Positions 10,841 to 20,319 of a stretch of 21,562 nt of DNA are shown in pieces. A program made the translations under genes and the position numbers. This DNA comes from Gnetum montanum (lineage: Eukaryota > Streptophyta > Gnetopsida > Gnetales > Gnetaceae), in contig MNCI01023473.1 of assembly GCA_015680685.1 (NCBI GenBank), positions 34,336 to 55,897 of the forward strand, in the 5' to 3' direction. The stretch's first letter is position 1; the number at the start of each line of letters is the position of its first letter. The notes below the pieces were generated by a model. The model had not been told where the DNA came from. It saw nothing but the letters and a program-made list of their open reading frames with translations, and ran no database searches.

Positions 10841-13692
10841 TCACACCATCCCTGGGGGTAGTGGTTCCGATGGACCTTCTCCAGCCTCTAGCCCATGTGT
10901 TGGTGGTGGCATGGATGACGGTTGCCCTGCAGCAGCTGCAACTTCTAGAGGTAGCTAGAAATCCTCCAAGAGAGCCCTCATCTTTTCTTCTTTGCTTCTG
11001 GGGTCGTTCACAATCCAAGAAGCTTCTCCAATGTGTGTTGGAACTAGAACTTCCCAAGGGCATGGCAGCGTCGGGAAGAGTTCTTTGAGTTTGACAAACC
11101 AGGCTATGAACTGCTTTCGTTTGATGTCGAATGCTTAGATTGATGCCTGTAGATGCTAGTATTCATTCATCCTATAGGCCAGGTTCCCTACGATTGTACG
11201 TTGTCCTTCAAAGATTTTGCAGAGAACCTTGAGTTCCACATTTTCCATTTCTAGCTTTTGCTTCGTTTCTTTGTGCACCTAGAGCTCTCCCTTGTATAGA
11301 GAATACAAGGCAACCACCTGCTTTTCCAACTTTCACTGTGGTCTCCTAGCTATGAGCATGGCTAGGTTTTCATAGCAAAGGTTGGCAAGCTCCATATATT
11401 CTATCACCTCCTCAATCTTCAGCTCCTTAAGGTGGATTTCAGCATTATTATAGTCATTCAACCCATCAAAGATAGGTTGCCATGCATCGCCTCCTTCTCA
11501 GAGCTGTTGGAGCGCTTGGTTCATTTTGGCCTTTACAACTTGAATATGCTTTTCATTCACTTCCTTTTGTAATCCCACTTGGTCCCTGTAATGATTTTTT
11601 ATGTTTTCAAACTTTAGAGCCTCATTCTTCCAAGCGGAAATTTCAATTGTAGATTTCTGTCACAACGCCAAAACCTCCTCCATTGACAATTTCGATTTTC
11701 AGCAGCCAACCTTCTTACGTCAGCATTCACCCTGGCTAGTTCTTCCTATTGTTGGTGGATAAAGTTTTTCATGTCTTCATTTTTCTGCACCAACATTGCA
11801 TAGGTGATGAACCTCCATGGTCAATCAGACATTCTCCTGGTGAACCTCCATCAAGTCCTTATTTAGAGTATATGCTTGAACATCTGCCAAGGGCTTATCA
11901 AAGATCACTATCTCTCACTCATCCTCAACTATTTGGAGTTTAGTTTGAAGGTGTTGAAAAGAATCATCCCTTGTGATTTCATGGTTGAGGATGGCTAGAT
12001 TGGCAAGTTGGGTTCTTAATTGAGCTACTTCCATTGCCGTTGAAAAGCATCTTGAGCAGCATCAAGTTTCCCTTCCAAAATAAGGCTCTTACCCCTTGCC
12101 GAGAGTAGCTCTGACTAGGTTGCAATAATGTTTTCTGGAAGGTCAAAGACATCTAAAAGTAGTTTCCTAGTTCCCACCAGTTAGCCCAACAACTCCTCGT
12201 GTTGGGCTACATTAATTTTTCTACATGAAGTTTTGGCAGATGCCTATACATCTTGTAGTCCATGAATGTCTAGTACAGGTGCTACCAGTGCATTGAGGGC
12301 CATAGTAATTATGTCAACGATCACTTCAACTACAATATCCTATCCTTGGTGCTGCATCATCAAGACTGTTGCCCCTTGACCATCCTCCAAGCATACTAAA
12401 AAGGTAGAAGCATTCCCAGAGATTTTGGGAAATAGCTGTTGAGTTGATATTGTTACCTCTTGGACACTAGGATCTATCCTTGTTGGTACTTGCTCTCAAG
12501 CTATGGAGAACATTGGCCCTACTCTTTCAAGCAAGCTAAATGATCGAGCCACTTACTCCAGGTGGCTCATTGCAAGGTGATAGATTGAAGGGTCTTCTCC
12601 TCCACCAGTCTTGCTAGATTGCTCTTGCTGGCTCAAGAGAATTTCTTGGATTTCACGGATGTGTTCTATTATGGTTTTTGAACCCAGCTATGTTGTTTGT
12701 GTAAGTGGTGAAGGTGGTTGTTGCTCCTCCTCTATCTGTGTGGTGGCGGGAGTTTTATCCTTCATCATTTCCCGCCAAGAGGCAATCAAGGCATGCTGGA
12801 TTACATCATTAGAGTACCATGCTATCCCTGCTCATTTGCACATCTTTTGGATTAGGTAGGGAAAGGGAAAAGCTCATCTTCCATGTTCATTCTTAGTGAA
12901 CCTCTTTTCAATATCCAAAAATAGTAGTTGTGGAAGACTCATTGGGAATTTCCCACTCAAGGTGGCGCACGCATGGGCGGAGAAGGCATTGATTTTGCTG
13001 GGTCTTATCGTTGGGTTCAAGTGGTAAGATGCAATCTTTGAGTACACCCTCTCCACCGTGATTAGGGAGCGGAATTCCTTGCACTCTACCTTGTAGCATC
13101 GTTTGGTCCATTCTACCTTTACCTCTGGATCGGCTTGCTTTGGGATTTCCACCACATCCACCCCAGTCTCAAGCAACCCCAAAGCCTGTGCTATTTCTTT
13201 CGAAGAGTAAGAGACATAAATGTCTTTGATCCTTACACTAGACCCTGGTTCCTGATTTTTCTAGAAGAGATAGATCTCTCCTAAGTACCATTCACCATTG
13301 GTTGTGATGATTGTCCACATTAGAGAGTGTTGCAGTTGGAGCCTTACTTCTTCTGGCACGTTCTTGAGGAATGGTCCAAAATTTAGCTCTTGAAGGACCA
13401 TTTGCTACATCTCACGTGGCGTGATAGCATCAAGGCAGGCTTTGGTTAGGGTGACCTCAAGCCGTGGTGCTATCCCAAAAGTCTCATCCCCTTGTAATTT
13501 CTCACCAGGAATCTCCTCTTCAGGAATATGATGGACAGATTCAACATTAGGTCCTTCACGGAGAGGGCCAGTTGCATGAGAGCCCTCTGCGTGCTCTGGT
13601 GGTTGCACTCCTTGTCACCTTCCCATGCATGGGCACTTGTCCCTTGGTTGTGATGGTCCTTCGCCCCTTGGATGCCTTGGTTTTGGTACCAT
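10841..13692 (-). pseudogene. Copy C: additional ORF after pol, about 950 codons, decayed
   Basis: From an ATG at 13692 (MVPKPRHPRGEGPSQ) the minus frame can be followed with few stops to about 12870. An acidic, Pro-rich N-terminus (about residues 30-90) precedes a globular part with KDIYVSYSSKEIAQALGLL, SYHLNPTIRPSKINAF and PQLLFLDIEKRFTKNEHG (about residues 165-275). Then come Gln/Glu-rich linker and coiled-coil segments down to a Pro-rich end (SEPLPPGMV, TGA at 10841-10843). Stops, including TGA near residue 28 and TAG near 97, and probable frameshifts disable it. It lies between integrase and the 3' LTR, a place where some Athila/Tat elements keep additional or env-like ORFs. I see no convincing signal peptide or membrane span, so env is not supported. 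The globular motif may be the putative plant transposon protein domain (inference). Confidence 0.75.
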
Positions 13693-13709
13693 CTACAATC
13701 AAACATAAC

Positions 13710-13910
13710 TTTCCATTAGACTATGCATAAGTAGCTAAAGATGGTCCTTATACACCTTCTCAGTTTGACCAAGTTATGTTGTTGGCACAGGCATTCCTTT
13801 AAGTCTCCCGAAGTGTTAATTTCTAGGTTAGAGCCAAAATTTTCATAATTAACTAGTTAATTTAATTAATTAATTAATTACACATAGGCACATCCCCCCA
13901 CGACTGAGAG
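13710..13910 (-). other. Leader of copy C aORF with PPT-like G box
   Basis: Minus-strand CTCAGTCGTGGGGGG at 13894-13908 resembles the PPT of the same copy (CTCAGTTGTGGGGGT). It is followed by an AATT-type simple repeat at 13860-13880. Copy B has both parts in the same order. Confidence 0.6.
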
Positions 13911-14039
13911 CATACCTCCAATTTCTTAAAACAGCAAGGATCAGTTGATGTAGACACGTGATAGAATGTAGGTGCATTAGGAAGGGTTAGGCAGAAAAAA
14001 TGGCAAAATATCCCCTCAATTTGGATCCCAAATGATGAA

Positions 14040-14180
14040 AATGTGAAGCGTAGTGGTCCTATATATAGGGATTAGATGCTGCGTCGATGAGGCTATGTAT
14101 ACGTGGCCATGTATACGTAGGGGGCTATGTATACGAGGCCCTGTATACGTAGGGGTGTTCACCTGTTGACCAGCGTTGAC
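14040..14180 (-). promoter_or_regulatory. Internal promoter-like region of copy C with GTATAC repeats
   Basis: On the minus strand a TATA box CCCTATATATAGG (14059-14070) is preceded by four near-tandem copies of a 14-18 base unit around GTATAC and GGCC (14091-14155), then GGTCAAC motifs at about 14160-14182. LTR-C carries GTATAC-GGCC and GTTGAC modules upstream of its TATA box. The region therefore looks like a U3-type promoter placed for the aORF. Confidence 0.55.
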
Positions 14181-14419
14181 CAACCCAGAAAAAGCCCGAA
14201 ATGATGAATTTAAAATGTCAAATTGAGGCGGTTGAAGCATGTGAAAGGCCCAATGATGGCTGAGGATAGGAGGAAGGTAACCGAGGATCTAAAGAGAGTA
14301 AAAATAGGAGAACAGGACTAAAAAGAACTTCGCAAGTGGAGAAATAGAGTGATGGGACCCTGAAAATAATTGACCAGGAAATCCAAAGGATGGAAGATGT
14401 AACAAGAGAGACCAAGAAT

Positions 14420-14928
14420 AAGCAAGTGGGTCCTCCCCATAGCAGGCAATAGCCTTAGTAGCCCTTGCATATCCTCAACACCAAGATCCATGGGCCCCGG
14501 GGCCAAGAATTAGTGTTTGCCAATTAAAACTCCAATCCAAAAGATCGTACCAAGACATGAGAAATCCAAGGAGACCACGATGAACTTGCAAAACATAAAA
14601 TAGGCAGTGAGGTGAGTTACAGAGAGAAATGGCTGTAGAGAGAGATAAGGGGATGGAAATTCTGATCATTGGTCACATAAAACCCTGTGTGCAATTGTGG
14701 TTAAGTGACCCAGTAGAACCTTTCCTAAGTTTAGACCCAAAACCATCAGCATTTAGTGACATCATAGCAATAGAAGAAGGCCCAGCCATCCCCCAAGGAA
14801 GCAAGAATGAACCCATAGAGAACCATCACTCCAACAAATGTGAGAGGAAGGAAGTGAAACGGGATGAAGTTAGAGGGAATGAAGGAAGTCCCATAACGAG
14901 TTCTTGTGGCCTGTTAGAGGTAGTCTAA
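14420..14928 (+). CDS. Antisense unit with a 99-codon ORF, unknown product
   Basis: ATG at 14629 (GAGAAATGG context) opens 99 codons ending at TAA 14926-14928. The protein starts MAVERDKGMEILIIGHIKP, has a central acidic part and a Lys/Glu-rich region (KCERKEVKRDEVRGNEG). It runs opposite to the retroelement. Its leader from about 14420 is shared with copy B, where a + strand TATA box precedes it; copy C lost that TATA. Antisense ORFs between integrase and the 3' LTR are known in the Tat branch (for example Grande of maize), so this could be such a unit. Homology to those proteins is not evident and the ORF may be chance. Confidence 0.35.
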
Positions 14929-15115
14929 GGGGTGTGCTTTGAATTCCCACATAGTGATGTTATGATTTATTTTTCTCTTTGGGGCAACCACACCATGAAA
15001 AGACCCATGCATGTTCGCATGCATTCAACCAAGGGGTGTGCTTTGAATCCTCATGTTTATTTGTTTGTTTGTTTTTTTTTGAATGTTTTCGATGAGGACC
15101 ACACCATGAAAGGTC
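14928..15115 (+). repeat. Two-copy tandem repeat, period about 103 bp
   Basis: AAGGGGTGTGCTTTGAATTC near 14929 recurs as AAGGGGTGTGCTTTGAATCC near 15032, and ACCACACCATGAAAAG near 14988 recurs as ACCACACCATGAAAGG near 15099. The middle parts differ, the second holding T-rich GTTT repeats. No coding sense seen. Confidence 0.7.
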
Positions 15116-15170
15116 AAACTACCCAGAAGCTTTCATGGAGAGAGAAACCTGGAGTGGTAGGAAATCTGTA

Positions 15171-15300
15171 AGGGCACACCAGTAGCCTAGTGGATAAGAG
15201 AGAGCAACAAATGGTGCATTCCCTTTTAAGTCACACCCGATTCAAACCATTGGGTCACCCCCAAGGCTGGGAACTACACAAGTCATACATTAATTAAAAT
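15171..15300 (+). mobile_element. tRNA-derived SINE-like sequence
   Basis: TAGCCTAGTGG at 15183-15193 fits the RNA polymerase III A box and GATTCAAACC at 15239-15248 fits the B box, 46 bases apart, as in tRNA-derived SINEs. It starts near GGGCACACCAG and ends in AT-rich DNA near 15300. No cloverleaf of a functional tRNA and no clear target duplication were seen. It lies antisense to the host retroelement. Confidence 0.5.
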
Positions 15301-15799
15301 ATTTTTAAGTGAAGGGGTTGCATGCTTCCAATGGAAGGAAAACTATGGAGTGGTTGAATGGGTGGATGATGTGGACTCACTGTCGATTTTATGAGCTGAA
15401 AATAGACGTAAAGTCCAAGGACAGCCATGCGATGGTGGAAGCCAGATAACTGGGTGGACTATTACATTACCCATGGTAATGAAAACCACCCATGCCAGAT
15501 GCATGATGATAATAAGATGACGGGTTAGTGATCACGTGAAAAATGAAACACACATAAAGAAATGGAAAATTATTAAGGAATGAAAAAACTGGATAAGAAT
15601 TGGCAAACGTATGAACGATGGTAAAAAATAAAAAGTGTAAAACAAAAAATTACAAAATGGTGAGGGGTGTAGTGAAATAGATTAGTTGGGATGATGGTCT
15701 CCCCCATGACTAGGTGGAAAGGAGAAGACACGAAAAATGGAATGTGGCTGACCTGGTGATGACAAGGTGGTTGCACTAGTTGAGTAGAGTTCACGTAAA
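15301..15799. other. Spacer after pol of copy C, with a PPT-like box
   Basis: No gene seen. Minus-strand CTAGTCATGGGGGAG at 15699-15713 is a third copy of the YAGTYRTGGGGG box in this element, about 90 bases after the integrase end. No LTR-like TG start follows it. The 73-codon minus ORF at 15573-15794 overlaps it and looks like chance. Confidence 0.5.
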
Positions 15800-17060
15800 G
15801 GTTTCAATTATTTGCAGTTGACCAACTATGTTTTGGTGGGGTCCTCAAGTTTGTGGGTAAGCAAGGCCCCAGATGGAAAGGTTTTAGAGACAATGTAGGG
15901 TCCCTCCCACAGTGTTTGAAACTTTGTTGGTTGAGATACATGTGAGGGGTTCTAGTACAACACCTTATCTCCACATCTAAATGTGACCTTTCGAATCCTA
16001 AGATCATGTCATTTTTTGTTATAGTCCTTGTGGATTTCATTTGAAGATAGGGCCACTAATCGGTTCTCATCTAGCACACTTAAGTTGATCAGTTGTTCAC
16101 ATTGTGCTAGCACTAGGTTAAGGCCTAAGTCACTGGCTATGGATAGTGTCCGGAGTTTTGCTTGGATTGGAAATGTTGGTAACTTTCCATACACTAACTC
16201 ATAGGGAGAGTACCCTATAGGAAGTTTCCAAGTGGAGTGATAGGCCCAAAGGGCATCATTGAGTTTGGTGCTCTAGTCCCTCCTATATTTGCTGATGGTG
16301 TGGATAAGGATCTTGGTGATCTCCCTATTGGTGACTTCGGCTTGCCCATTGGCTTGGGGGTGATAGGGTGTTGTAAATTTATGTGTTACCCCTAAGCATT
16401 ACATGAGTTTCCAAAAAGTGACACACATGAAATGAGTTCCATTATTAGAAATGAGCGCACGTGGCACTCCAAACTTATCGATGATTTGTTGTTGGACAAA
16501 TCGTATGGCAGGGTTGGAAGAACAGTCGACGATGGTTGTCGCTTCTACCCACTTTGTGCAGTAATCCACCACTACGATGATATATGCCTTTCCATTGGAT
16601 AGGGGTGTGATGGGCCCCATGAAGTCGATGCCCCAAATGTCAAAGGGCTCTAGTGGCTAGATCCACTGTTGAGGTCCCTCCAACCATGCTATCATCCCAT
16701 CGTCCCTCTGGCATCATTCGCAGGAGCGGGCAAAACATTATGCATCCCTAAAGATGGTGGGCCAGTAATACCTCACAAGCAGGATCTTAATGATAGTGTA
16801 GCATCCAGCATAGTGGCCCCCACAAGGGCCCTCGTAAGCATCTTGGAGGATGTGCAGTGTATCACCATCAGGGACACACCATTGAACCAAGCCATCTGCG
16901 CATACCTTGTAAAGGTGGCCATTGATTTCCATGAAACGCTTGGTCTTGTGGAGAAACTGTTGTTTTTACCAATGGTTCCACGCCTTTGGCAACTATTGAA
17001 TGGTGAGGTAGGTGAGGATGTGGCTGAACCAAGGGGATTCCTTGGGCACTTGCGAATCAA
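15800..17060 (-). pseudogene. Integrase domain of copy C
   Basis: The zinc-binding part (HILQDAYEGPCGGHYAG, later CE-stop-CQR) lies at about 16690-16850. The core begins WGIDFMGP near 16612-16635 (first Asp). The second Asp lies in ISNNGTHF near 16433-16456 where ISDNGTHF is usual, so Asp is Asn. The Glu is in GQAEVTNRE near 16320-16350. A GPY-type C-terminal module (LWEGPYIVSK) lies at about 15880-15910. Stops break the frame in several places. Confidence 0.9.
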
Positions 17061-17099
17061 CTATGCCTATGAAGAGGAGTTCATCTGGAAATTGGTTGG

Positions 17100-17807
17100 A
17101 TAAGGGCTCCTTCTCTTCTACATCATCCCATCGCAACTGAGATAAGTGGTCAGCAACCACATTCTCAGTCCCCTTCCGGTCTACCATGGTAAGATCAAAC
17201 TCCTGAAGAATTACCAGCCACCGGATTATGTTGGGGCTCATAGTTGGTCTGGAACTGGATAGCATTGTGGTCCATATGCACAAACACCTCGTATCCGAGC
17301 ACATAGTGCTAGAATTTGTCCAAGGTGAACACCACCACCATCAACTCCTTTTCGGTGGTGGTGTAGTTGAGCTAAGCACCCACAATGCTACAACTTGCAT
17401 AGTGGATATAATATGGATGTTTCTAATCATCACACTATGTAAGCATGACTCCTAAGCCGTAGTTGAATGCATCTGTCATAATGTAAAAGGGCCTAGACCA
17501 ATCAGGTGCCCATAGAACTGGAGTTTCTACGAGTTTCTGTTTCAGCTCTTGGAATGCAGACTCACACTCCTTGGTCCAGATGAATAGATCATCCTTCTTT
17601 GTAAGTTCTATCAATAGCTTGGAAATCTTCAAGAAGTTTTCAATGAATTTCCAGTAGTAACCAATGTGGCCAAGGAATGACCGAACATCTTTGATGGTGC
17701 ATAGTTGGTGGGTGATTCCTTGGATGAACCTGATCTTTTCAGGGTCCATGCTAATCCCTATCTGTGCGATGAAATGTCCCAGCACAATGCCTTCTTGGAC
17801 CATCAAA
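17100..17807 (-). pseudogene. RT connection and RNase H domain of copy C
   Basis: 17435-17806 is open and contains VRSFLGHIGYYWKFIENF, ETPVLWAPDWSRPFYIM and MTDAFNYGLGVML, the last holding the first RNase H Asp. Further on, out of an interrupting stop, EKELMVVVFTLDKF carries the Glu and VHMDHNAIQF the next Asp, so the acidic residues are kept while the frame is broken. Confidence 0.85.
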
Positions 17808-18426
17808 TGGCTCTTTTACCAATTGAGCCGTAGATTTTTGTCTAAACACCTTTTCAGAACCTTCTCCAGATGGTCCAAGGCTTGCTCGAACGTGGCCCCA
17901 TAGGTAGAGAACTCATCCATAAATACCTCTACCTGATTGCCAATCTATAGTTAGAAGATGCTAAGGACAAGGCGTTGGAACATAGCAGGCATGTTGCATA
18001 GGCCATAAGGCATCTTCTTGTATGCAAAAGTCCCCCATGGACTTGTGAAAGTTGTTTTGGCCTAGTCCTCTGGTGCTATTTGGATTTGGTTATAACCACT
18101 ATAACCATCCAAAAAGCTATAGTAGCGGTGCCCTGTGATGGTGTCCAACACCTTGTCCAAAAATGGGAGTAGGAAGTGGTCCTTAAAGCTCATCATATTG
18201 AGCAATCGTAAATCAACACAGATCCTCCACTTGCCACCTTTCTTCGGCACAATAACGAGTGGGCTAACCCATTCGCTATCAAAAATAGAATAGATGAACC
18301 CTGCCTTTAGCAATTGTTCAATTTTATCTTTTACGACCTTCTTTATTTTGGGAATCAATTATCTTTGTGGCTATCATCATGGCTTCATGGAAGGGTCAGT
18401 ATAGATCCAATGCTGGCAGACCCTAG
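17808..18426 (-). pseudogene. Reverse transcriptase domain of copy C
   Basis: Open from 18358 to 18062 (VSPLVIVPKKGGKWRICVD, FLDGYSGYNQIQIAPED), then through a stop to GTFAYKKMPYGLCNMPAMF and the active-site box, seen as VEVFMDEFS near 17910-17940. The usual box in this branch is FMDDF, so the second catalytic Asp is Glu here. A TAG follows APED and more stops lie near 17945-17955. Confidence 0.9.
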
Positions 18427-18690
18427 TGTTGGTGACTGTTTGGGACGCGACCGCCAACGAGTGTCCTCGAACAGGATTTAGGTGCCTGCTGGTCTCTGGC
18501 TACACCAAGGCCCAGATACCTCCAAATAGACTCAATAGTTAATGTGAGTATGTGTGTGTGCTGTTGCAGCGTGCGGTTGTGAGAAATGTAACGATTGCGT
18601 TGCGTGAACTACAAATGACTTACTTTAAAGAGATTCAGCCAACTTTGTCAAGTACTGTGAGTTCTTGAAAATTTCCTATTTTGTTCAACT
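18427..18690 (-). repeat. Right arm of the inverted repeat
   Basis: Reverse complement of 1-266. On the minus strand it ends CCAACA at 18427, directly followed by RT coding sequence of copy C. The pentamer CCTAG occurs on both sides (18422-18426 and 18692-18696), which would suit a 265 bp insertion, but the DNA beyond 18692 does not continue pol, so the match may be chance. Confidence 0.8.
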
Positions 18691-19634
18691 GCCTAGTCTA
18701 CGCAGTCCTTATAATACCTTCTTGTAACAAATAAAATTTTGCAAAAACATTTGAGCACAACTCAGCAATCTACTCCTAATTTTCCCCAGAGAAAGAGATA
18801 GTTCCACAAGAAAACTAGAAATAGAGCAAGATTCGATGGAAATAAGCAGAAAAGAAAAGAAAGCAGATTTGTGTAGACCTCAAATATTTAAACAAGGTAA
18901 AATGACACGAGTAAACACTTCGCAATAAAGCTATCCCAAATTCAATATCTACGAATTGTTCAAACTTCCAAGGCTCAAACAAGCAATATCTTCAAGACAA
19001 TCCTACTATGCTACCAAAAATTGCTGCGTAAACTACCACGTACGAGACTCCATTTTGACTAGATAATAGATGTCAACGATTGCATTCAAACAGAACCTTT
19101 AAAAGACTTGACAATTTCTGATTGAAATACCACGGGAATTCACTTTAAAGATAAAAAGAAGCTATTCTGGTCCCATCAAAATACCAAAGATTTTCTGAAC
19201 CCTCTCGACTACTGAATTGTTCAACGGCGTGACTACAAACAGAGGCTCTCTTACAACAATCCCAATAGCAGTTCCCACACGTTGCACAATAACGAAATTT
19301 ACTACTAAAATGCTCTTAAGGCTTTTAAACACAAGCGCTTCTATGGCAAAATTTTAATAGAAATTTCTATCGGGCAACAAGAACAATAAGAGCAATCTAA
19401 AAATCCCAAAATTACTTGCCAAGGATGATACTATCTAAACCACTAGCTAAGCAATTTAAACAAAACAAAAAATGAAATGCATAACTCACAAGACCATGAC
19501 AAAGAGACTGAAATCTTTTATTCTAGCAAGCCATCTTGCAAACAATCTTCTTGACAAATCTTCTTTGCTCCCAAGTGTGAGACCCAATGTGATGATGATG
19601 ATTTCAAGTGATGATCATGCTTCCCCCTCTTCTT

Positions 19635-19645
19635 CCTTTTATAGG
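19635..19645 (-). promoter_or_regulatory. TATA box on the minus strand
   Basis: CCTATAAAAGG, followed downstream by GAAGAAGAGGGGGAAG. It is the best core promoter of the right-hand region and fits transcription from the probable LTR toward the pol remnant of copy C. Confidence 0.6.
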
Positions 19646-19659
19646 GTTCAAAGGTAGGT

Positions 19660-20150
19660 AGGGAAGTTACAAATTTAAAAATATCTCACCTAACTTCTCT
19701 CTCGAGTCACTTAGCCAACCAATTAGAAGATTACTTACCCAACAACTTAGGTGGTTACTTGCCCAACAAGTTAGGTAAGTTACAACAATTTTGGGTGGTT
19801 TTTAGCCACAAAAAGAGATGGGGAAGTTGACAAGTGGCCTTGGTTATTAAAGTATAATCTAAACAAAATACATAGGGATACAAGCTATAGTACTCCATAC
19901 ATATTTATCCCTTTGATTTTACTTCTTCCAAATGAGATGTCAAGTCTTCTGAATGATGTATAAGGAAGTTGCAATTTCCAAATATCCAAAAATATCTTCA
20001 ATAACATCTCTCCTAACTTTCCTCTCAAGTAACCTGACTAACCAATTAGAAGATTACTTTCCCAACAAGCTAGGAGAAAGTTACATAGTTATGAAGAGAA
20101 AATCTGCAACTGACAAGTGTTTACATCATACATGATATAAGAATTTGGCC
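19660..20150. repeat. Imperfect direct repeats, about 300 bp period, with a shorter repeat inside
   Basis: CCAATTAGAAGATTACTT followed by a CCCAACAA-CTAGG or TTAGG motif occurs near 19720 and again near 20042; a third partial copy ACTTGCCCAACAAGTTAGG lies near 19757. GTTACAA- and GACAAGTG-type segments recur around them in the same order. Placement upstream of the minus TATA box suggests U3 repeats. Confidence 0.65.
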
Positions 20151-20188
20151 TTTGCATATAATTTAAATACCCAGGTAAGTATGCAACA

Positions 20189-20319
20189 TTTCAATAATTA
20201 TTTTTGCGGCTATGTTTCATTTGTTAGAAATATAATTATTTGTAAAATTAACTTTATGAAACAGTAAATACGCTATCTTTGGGGGAGGGTAAATATTTTT
20301 CAAGTGTCAATGTTTTCCA
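20189..20319. other. AT-rich flank, no feature
   Basis: No repeat of the families above and no ORF. A strong splice-donor match CAG|GTAAGT lies just before, at 20172-20180 on the + strand; whether it is used is unknown. Confidence 0.4.

Larger units (their letters stand above)
15800..18426 (-). pseudogene. pol: Copy C pol polyprotein: RT, RNase H and integrase, Ty3/gypsy, broken
   Basis: Reading from 18426 down, the order is reverse transcriptase, RNase H, integrase, which defines Ty3/gypsy and not copia. RT similarity (FLDGYSGYNQI, GLCN-P--FQR) points to the Athila/Tat branch. Many stops, a substituted catalytic residue in RT and another in integrase show it is dead. The N-terminal part, with Gag, protease and the first RT residues, is absent because the inserted LTR at 18427 cuts it. 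The first visible residues are VCQHWIYTDPS. In the living element pol made the cDNA and inserted it. Confidence 0.9.
18427..20188 (-). repeat. Probable long LTR of a second element family
   Basis: The minus strand shows a U3-like part with repeats (about 20150-19660), a TATA box CCTATAAAAGG at 19635-19645, a long leader-like region and the CCAACA end at 18427. A possible start TGTTGCATAC at 20188 would pair with CAACA, but it is only one of several TGTTG sites (another at 20067). No PPT or primer site was identified. If right, the arm at 1-266 is the tail of a related LTR whose rest lies outside the window. Confidence 0.4.

Noticed and set aside
10758-11088. Overlapping ORFs of 66-92 codons on both strands
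   Set aside because: They sit at the 3' end of the copy C aORF in other frames; low-complexity Gln/Leu content comes from the CAG/CTG-rich DNA there.
10841-13692. Envelope-like gene
   Set aside because: The position fits, but no signal peptide or membrane segment was seen in the parts that can be read.
14091-14155. CRISPR-like array of GTATAC units
   Set aside because: Units are 14-18 bases with no spacers, placed upstream of a TATA box in plant retroelement DNA.
15171-15260. Functional tRNA gene
   Set aside because: A and B boxes are present but no acceptor stem or anticodon arm pairing was found.
16669-17103. 144-codon + strand ORF, the longest in the window
   Set aside because: It lies antisense over the integrase and RNase H remnants, whose motifs are clear on the minus strand, so it is a shadow.
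1-18690. Terminal inverted repeats of one giant DNA transposon
   Set aside because: No transposase is visible, the interior is a patchwork of retroelements in both directions, and the arms end in CA as LTRs do.
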